Source: Gemmatimonadaceae bacterium
Lineage (GTDB): Bacteria; Gemmatimonadota; Gemmatimonadetes; Gemmatimonadales; Gemmatimonadaceae
Length of the DNA stretch: 9,667 nucleotides
Assembly (NCBI GenBank): GCA_014379705.1
Contig: JACMLI010000164.1
Location: 1-9,667, forward strand
Direction of reading: 5' to 3'
Below, piece by piece: positions 6,198 through 9,667 of this stretch. The position numbers were made by a program, and so were the translations under genes. Positions within the stretch are counted from its first letter, which is position 1, and every line of letters starts with the position of its first letter. The notes beneath the pieces are model-generated. The model was not told where the DNA came from. It made no database searches and worked only from the letters and a program-made list of their open reading frames with translations.

Positions 6198-6233
6198 AAC
6201 GCCCCGCCCTTCCGGCCCGGGGCGTTTTTCTTT
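6198..6233 (+). terminator. intrinsic-terminator-like hairpin in the purA leader
   Basis: AACGCCCCG (6198-6206) pairs with CGGGGCGTT (6218-6226) across an 11-nt loop, and the T-rich run at 6225-6233 follows. It could end transcription from the DUF1269-like gene upstream. Because the predicted purA start point falls on its first bases, it would also form the 5' end of the purA messenger, as an attenuator or a stabilising 5' stem. Confidence 0.6.
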
Positions 6234-6260
6234 GTCCGTCTACGCCCTACCCACCCCCCA

Positions 6261-7556
6261 ATGTTCGATTCGAAGACCCGCACCGTCGTCGTCGTGGGCG
6301 CGCAATGGGGTGATGAAGGGAAGGGAAAGCTCGTGGACGTGCTCGCCGAACGGGCTGACTGGGTCGTCCGTTACCAGGGCGGCGCCAACGCCGGGCATAC
6401 GGTGCACATCGGGGAGGACTCTTTTGTCCTGCACCAGATCCCGAGCGGCATCCTGCACCCGGGCGTGCGCTGCGCGATCGGCAATGGCGTGGTCCTCGAT
6501 CCCGAGACGCTGTTCACCGAGATCGACGAACTGGTGAAGGACGGCATCGACGTCGAAGGGCGCCTGTATGTGTCGGACCGCGCGCACCTCGTGATGCCGT
6601 ACCACAAGCTCGTCGACAAGGAGAGCCAGGCGAGCAAGGCAATCGGCACGACGGGGCGGGGCATCGGGCCGGCGTACGAGGACAAGGCGGGGCGTCGTGG
6701 CATCCGCGTCGTCGACCTCAAGCACCCCGAGCGACTGCGCGGACTCGTGCAGCAGGGGTGCGACTATGCCAACATGCGCCTCACGCGCTTCGGCTCCACC
6801 GTGCGTGCCGACGTGGAGCAGACGCTCGCGAGCCTCGAGGCCGTGTCCGCGCGCCTGCTGGCCCTCGCCGAGGACCTCGGCGTGGTGCTGCATCGCGCGC
6901 TCCGGAGCGGGGCGTCGCTGCTGCTCGAGGGAGCGCAGGGCTCGCTGCTGGACATCGACCACGGGACGTATCCGTTCGTGACGTCGAGCAACACGACCGT
7001 GGGTGGTGCCGCGATCGGGGCCGGCATCGCGCCCACCGCGCTGCACGCCGCGTTAGGCATCGTCAAGGCGTACACCACGCGCGTGGGGAACGGCCCCCTG
7101 CCCACCGAACTCGACGCCGAGCTCGGGGAGCGCATCCGGCAGCTCGGGAACGAGTTCGGCGCGACGACCGGTCGCCCGCGCCGCTGCGGATGGTTTGACG
7201 CCGTCGTCGTGCGCTATGCCGTGCGTGTGAACGGCCTCACCGGGCTCGCCGTCACCAAGCTCGACGTGCTCGACACGCTGGAGCGCGTCGCGTTGTGCAC
7301 CGGGTATCGCAGCGGTGATGACGTGCTGCAGGAGTTCCCGGCCGACATCACGGCGCTCGAGAAGCTGGAGCCGGTCTACGAGTGGATGGACGGCTGGCAG
7401 CAGTCCACGGGGGACGCGCGGAGCATCGACGACCTGCCGATGGCCGCGCGCAAGTACCTGGACCGGCTGGAAGCGCTCGTCGAGACGCCCATCCAGTACG
7501 TGAGCGTCGGCACGCGTCGCGACCAGATCATCGAGGTGCCACGATCGGCGCCATGA
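6261..7556 (+). CDS. purA: adenylosuccinate synthetase
   Basis: This enzyme joins IMP and aspartate with GTP to make adenylosuccinate, the first committed step from IMP to AMP. At 431 aa it has normal length. The GTP-binding GDEGKGK is at 17-23 with catalytic D18, and YQGGANAGHT ends in H46; their 28-residue spacing equals that in E. coli PurA. The conserved TTGRGIGPAYEDKAGRRGIRV, the GPLPTEL stretch, TTGRPRRCGWFD and the C-terminal YVSVGTRRDQIIEV are all present. The ATG at 6261 follows a C-rich leader with no Shine-Dalgarno sequence. The stop overlaps the ypdA start as ATGA, so the two are probably translationally coupled. Confidence 0.97.
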   Translation: MFDSKTRTVVVVGAQWGDEGKGKLVDVLAERADWVVRYQGGANAGHTVHIGEDSFVLHQIPSGILHPGVRCAIGNGVVLDPETLFTEIDELVKDGIDVEGRLYVSDRAHLVMPYHKLVDKESQASKAIGTTGRGIGPAYEDKAGRRGIRVVDLKHPERLRGLVQQGCDYANMRLTRFGSTVRADVEQTLASLEAVSARLLALAEDLGVVLHRALRSGASLLLEGAQGSLLDIDHGTYPFVTSSNTTVGGAAIGAGIAPTALHAALGIVKAYTTRVGNGPLPTELDAELGERIRQLGNEFGATTGRPRRCGWFDAVVVRYAVRVNGLTGLAVTKLDVLDTLERVALCTGYRSGDDVLQEFPADITALEKLEPVYEWMDGWQQSTGDARSIDDLPMAARKYLDRLEALVETPIQYVSVGTRRDQIIEVPRSAP

Positions 7557-8581
7557 CGGCCCGGGATGGATGGGACGTGGTCGTGATCGGGGCCGGCCCC
7601 TGCGGCCTCGCCGCCGGCATCTCCCTCACTCGCGCCGGGTTCCGCACCGTGATCGTCGACGCCGGCTGCGTCGTACAGGCGATCACCCAGTACCCCACGC
7701 ACGCCACGTTCTTCTCCACCGCCGAAAAGCTTTCTCTCGGCGGGCTCCCGTTCGTGATCTCGGAGTCCAAGCCCACGCGGCGCGATGCGCTCACGTATTA
7801 CCGCGCCGTCGTGAGCTACTTCGACCTCGACGTGCGACAATACGAGCGCGTCACCGCGATCGAGGGAGCGGCTCCGCGTTTCACGATCACCACGGAGCGA
7901 CGCGGCGCCAGGAAGGCGCTGGACGCGCGTGCGGTCGTCGTGGCCACGGGCTACTGGGGCTCTCCGAACCTCCTCAACGTGCCGGGCGAAGACCTGCCGC
8001 ACGTGAGCCACGCCTACCACGAGGGGCACCACGCCTTCCAGCAGAAGGTCGTCGTGATCGGTGGTGGCAACTCGGCGGCCGAAGCGGCGCTGGATCTCTG
8101 GCGCAGTGGCGCACACGTGACGCTGAGCCACTTCGGCCCGACATTCGACAAGCGCATCAAGCCCTGGGTGCTTCCCGACCTGACGAACCGCATCGCCGAG
8201 GGGAGCATCGGGGCGAGTTGGAACGCGCGCGTCGCGTCGATCGACCACGAGGGGGTCCGCGTCCGTCGCGACGATGGGAGCGAGGCGCTCCTGCCTGCCG
8301 ACCACGTCTACCTGCTCACCGGGTATTCCCCGAACGTCGACCTGCTGCGGGCCGTTGGAGTCCCGATCGACGCCGCCACGGGCATTCCGTCGCATGACGC
8401 GGCCACCCTGGAGACCACTGTGCCGGGAGTGTTCATTGCCGGCGTGGTGATCGCGGGCTACGATGCGAACAGGGTTTTCATTGAAAATGGGCGCTACCAC
8501 GGCGACAGGATCGTGGCGCGGCTGCAGGGGGCGAGCGCACCTGAAACTCCGGGTGTGAGCCGCGATCTCGACGGAGGATAG
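7553..8581 (+). CDS. ypdA: YpdA-type bacillithiol disulfide reductase
   Basis: A 342-aa FAD/NAD(P)-binding oxidoreductase of the thioredoxin-reductase fold, proposed in its family to reduce oxidised bacillithiol (BSSB) with NADPH. The FAD motif GAGPCG (13-18) includes C17, the position of the Cys14 implicated in S. aureus YpdA. The stretch CVVQAITQYPTHATFFSTAEKL (39-60) is the YpdA hallmark. The NADPH motif GGGNSAAEA is at 170-178, KPWVLPD is at 203-209 and the C-terminal AGVVIAGYDANRVFIENGRYHG is at 296-317. No CxxC pair of true thioredoxin reductase is present. The ATG at 7553 overlaps the purA stop by 4 nt. Longer in-frame starts lie inside purA and encode no family sequence. Confidence 0.9.
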   Translation: MTARDGWDVVVIGAGPCGLAAGISLTRAGFRTVIVDAGCVVQAITQYPTHATFFSTAEKLSLGGLPFVISESKPTRRDALTYYRAVVSYFDLDVRQYERVTAIEGAAPRFTITTERRGARKALDARAVVVATGYWGSPNLLNVPGEDLPHVSHAYHEGHHAFQQKVVVIGGGNSAAEAALDLWRSGAHVTLSHFGPTFDKRIKPWVLPDLTNRIAEGSIGASWNARVASIDHEGVRVRRDDGSEALLPADHVYLLTGYSPNVDLLRAVGVPIDAATGIPSHDAATLETTVPGVFIAGVVIAGYDANRVFIENGRYHGDRIVARLQGASAPETPGVSRDLDGG

Positions 8582-8585
8582 GTTC

Positions 8586-8620
8586 ATTCACGATTCACTA
8601 TTCACGATTCCCGACTCACG
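8586..8620. repeat. five tandem heptamers (consensus ATTCACG)
   Basis: Five consecutive 7-nt units fill most of the 45-nt gap between ypdA and the MBL gene. Units 1 and 3 are exact ATTCACG. Unit 2 ends in T, unit 4 has C at position 5 and unit 5 has C at position 2. The array ends 6 nt before the ATG at 8627. It is much more AT-rich than its surroundings and could be a protein-binding array, a translation-enhancing leader or slippage-generated filler. Confidence 0.85.
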
Positions 8621-8626
8621 GCACCT

Positions 8627-9583
8627 ATGACCGACCGTCGGACTTTCATCCGCGACGCGTCCAGCTGCGCCGCCCACATCGCCCTCGCGGCTGCCTCCAC
8701 GTCGTGGCTCGCGCGACGAGCATGGGCCGCACCCGCCGGACGCATCGTCGCCGCTGAACCTTTCGGACGACTCGAGAAGGTCGCCGAGGGAGTGTGGGCG
8801 CTGATCTCGACGCCGCTCAACAACGATCGCACGACGCTGTCGAATGGCGGACTGATTGCCGGGCGCAACGGCGTCATCGCGATCGAGGGCTTCATGATGC
8901 CCGAAGGAGCGCGCTGGCTGGCGAACCAGTCGAAGACGCTGACCGGGAAGTGGCCCACGCACGTCGCCGTGACGCATTATCACGCGGACCATGCGAACGG
9001 CGTCGCCGGCTACATGACCGAGTCGGAGCACCCGCGCGTGCACGCCACCCAGGCAACGCGGGGTGCCGTCCTCGAGAAGAACCAGCCCGCCGAAGCGAAC
9101 CGCACCGCCGCACTTGGGGATGCCGTCACGCTCGAACCCTCGTCGCCCACGACCGTCGACCTCGGGGGCCGCGCCGTGAAGATCATTCCGCGCATGGGTC
9201 ACACCTCGAGCGATATCACGGTCGAGGTCGAGGACCCGTCGGTGGTGTTTTGCGGTGACCTCGTGTGGAACGGGATGATCCCCAACTACGTCGACGCCGT
9301 GCCCACGAAGCTCGCGGCGAGCGTCGCCGCGCTGCGCCGTTCTCGCGAGACGAACTACGTGCCCGGTCACGGAGGCCTCGCGACAGAAGCCGACGTGGCC
9401 AATTACGTGGCGGTGCTGGGCGAGATCGAGCAGGCCGCCCGGCGTGCCATCGCCGCCGGCCAGACCCCCGAGCAGGGCGCCGCCACCTTCAAGCTCCCGC
9501 CGTCGCTCGGGGAGTGGATCCTCTTCAGCCCGGCCTTCCACCAGCGCGCCTTCGCCGCGTGGGCTCGCGAGCTGGGTCGTTAG
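8627..9583 (+). CDS. exported metallo-beta-lactamase-fold hydrolase
   Basis: A 318-aa MBL-fold protein of unknown substrate. The N-terminus MTDRRTFIRDAS carries the twin arginine (R4-R5) of a Tat signal. A hydrophobic stretch (about 13-28) and AWAAPA (32-37) follow, with likely cleavage near residue 35, so the enzyme is probably folded before export. The metal ligands are complete: HYHADH at 117-122 (H117, H119, D121, H122), H191 in GHT, D211 in CGDLVW, and H248 in PGHGG. This matches the subclass of dizinc or iron/zinc hydrolases. The region after 260 is helical and may cap the active site. It could be a beta-lactamase-like, lactonase or SoxH/quinoprotein-type enzyme. The heptamer array precedes the ATG, with no Shine-Dalgarno sequence. 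It is followed after 6 nt by another oxidoreductase. Confidence 0.88.
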   Translation: MTDRRTFIRDASSCAAHIALAAASTSWLARRAWAAPAGRIVAAEPFGRLEKVAEGVWALISTPLNNDRTTLSNGGLIAGRNGVIAIEGFMMPEGARWLANQSKTLTGKWPTHVAVTHYHADHANGVAGYMTESEHPRVHATQATRGAVLEKNQPAEANRTAALGDAVTLEPSSPTTVDLGGRAVKIIPRMGHTSSDITVEVEDPSVVFCGDLVWNGMIPNYVDAVPTKLAASVAALRRSRETNYVPGHGGLATEADVANYVAVLGEIEQAARRAIAAGQTPEQGAATFKLPPSLGEWILFSPAFHQRAFAAWARELGR

Positions 9584-9589
9584 GCAGTG

Positions 9590-9667
9590 ATGGTCGATGT
9601 GGTGGTGCTGGGAGCCGGGCCGGCGGGTGGTGCCGCGGCCGGGCTCCTCGCGCATTGGGGGCACGAC
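9590..9667 (+). CDS. FAD-dependent oxidoreductase, N-terminal fragment (3' end outside the window)
   Basis: Only 26 codons are visible. VVVLGAGPAGGAAAGLLA is the beta-alpha dinucleotide-binding GxGxxG motif (G8, G10, G13) with the GPAG form common in geranylgeranyl-reductase and halogenase/monooxygenase flavoproteins. The subfamily cannot be told. The ATG at 9590 lies 6 nt after the MBL stop, implying cotranscription. Confidence 0.75.
   Translation, partial: MVDVVVLGAGPAGGAAAGLLAHWGHD

Noticed and set aside
7382..7552. 57-codon N-terminal extension of ypdA inside purA
   Set aside because: It lies wholly within purA in another frame. The ATG at 7553 gives the standard short lead into the FAD-binding motif.
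7376..8587. 403-codon open frame on the minus strand opposite ypdA
   Set aside because: Low-complexity, charge-rich translation and complete overlap with the clear ypdA reading frame mark it as a GC-driven shadow.
8588..9664. 358-codon open frame on the minus strand opposite the MBL gene
   Set aside because: It has no family features; the C-terminus simply reads through the heptamer repeat. The MBL frame explains the region.

Overview
The window is compact, high-GC bacterial chromosome with eleven genes and no gene-free stretch longer than about 215 nt. Two of the genes are cut by the window edges. The gene set is housekeeping: TrpRS, adenylosuccinate synthetase, a pilus ATPase and histidine-degradation formimidoyltransferase. 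A YpdA-type bacillithiol reductase, frequent absence of Shine-Dalgarno sequences and TAGnTT-type -10 boxes are also present. Together these are compatible with Gemmatimonadota or a related soil/sediment phylum. That placement is inference, not proof.

Layout. On the minus strand, an inositol-monophosphatase-family gene (961-1794) is followed by glutamate formimidoyltransferase ftcD (927 down to the left edge, incomplete), probably as one operon. Divergently, trpS (1820-2794), a PilT/PilU-family ATPase (2806-3927) and a DapA-family aldolase (3943-4842) form a tight plus-strand operon with gaps of 11 and 15 nt. The trpS promoter places the transcription start almost on its ATG, so the messenger is probably leaderless. 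The IMPase ribosome-binding site overlaps that same promoter on the other strand. A 214-nt spacer then carries a long imperfect inverted repeat.

Next come two small glycine-rich membrane proteins (DUF456-like at 5057-5551, DUF1269-like at 5653-6141). After them is purA (6261-7556) behind a good sigma-70-type promoter. A 7-bp-arm dyad lies in that promoter, and an intrinsic-terminator-like hairpin sits at the predicted start point. purA overlaps ypdA (7553-8581) by ATGA. A Tat-signal-bearing metallo-beta-lactamase-fold hydrolase follows (8627-9583), preceded by five heptamer repeats, and then the first 26 codons of an FAD-dependent oxidoreductase (9590 to the right edge).

No mobile element, CRISPR array, rRNA or tRNA is visible, and I see no clear new multi-gene system. 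The points most worth checking are the four-cysteine iron-sulfur motif in TrpRS, the purA promoter dyad plus +1 hairpin, the leaderless trpS start nested in the IMPase start region, the inverted repeat at 4864-4964, and the DapA homologue lacking the substrate-binding arginine of true DHDPS.
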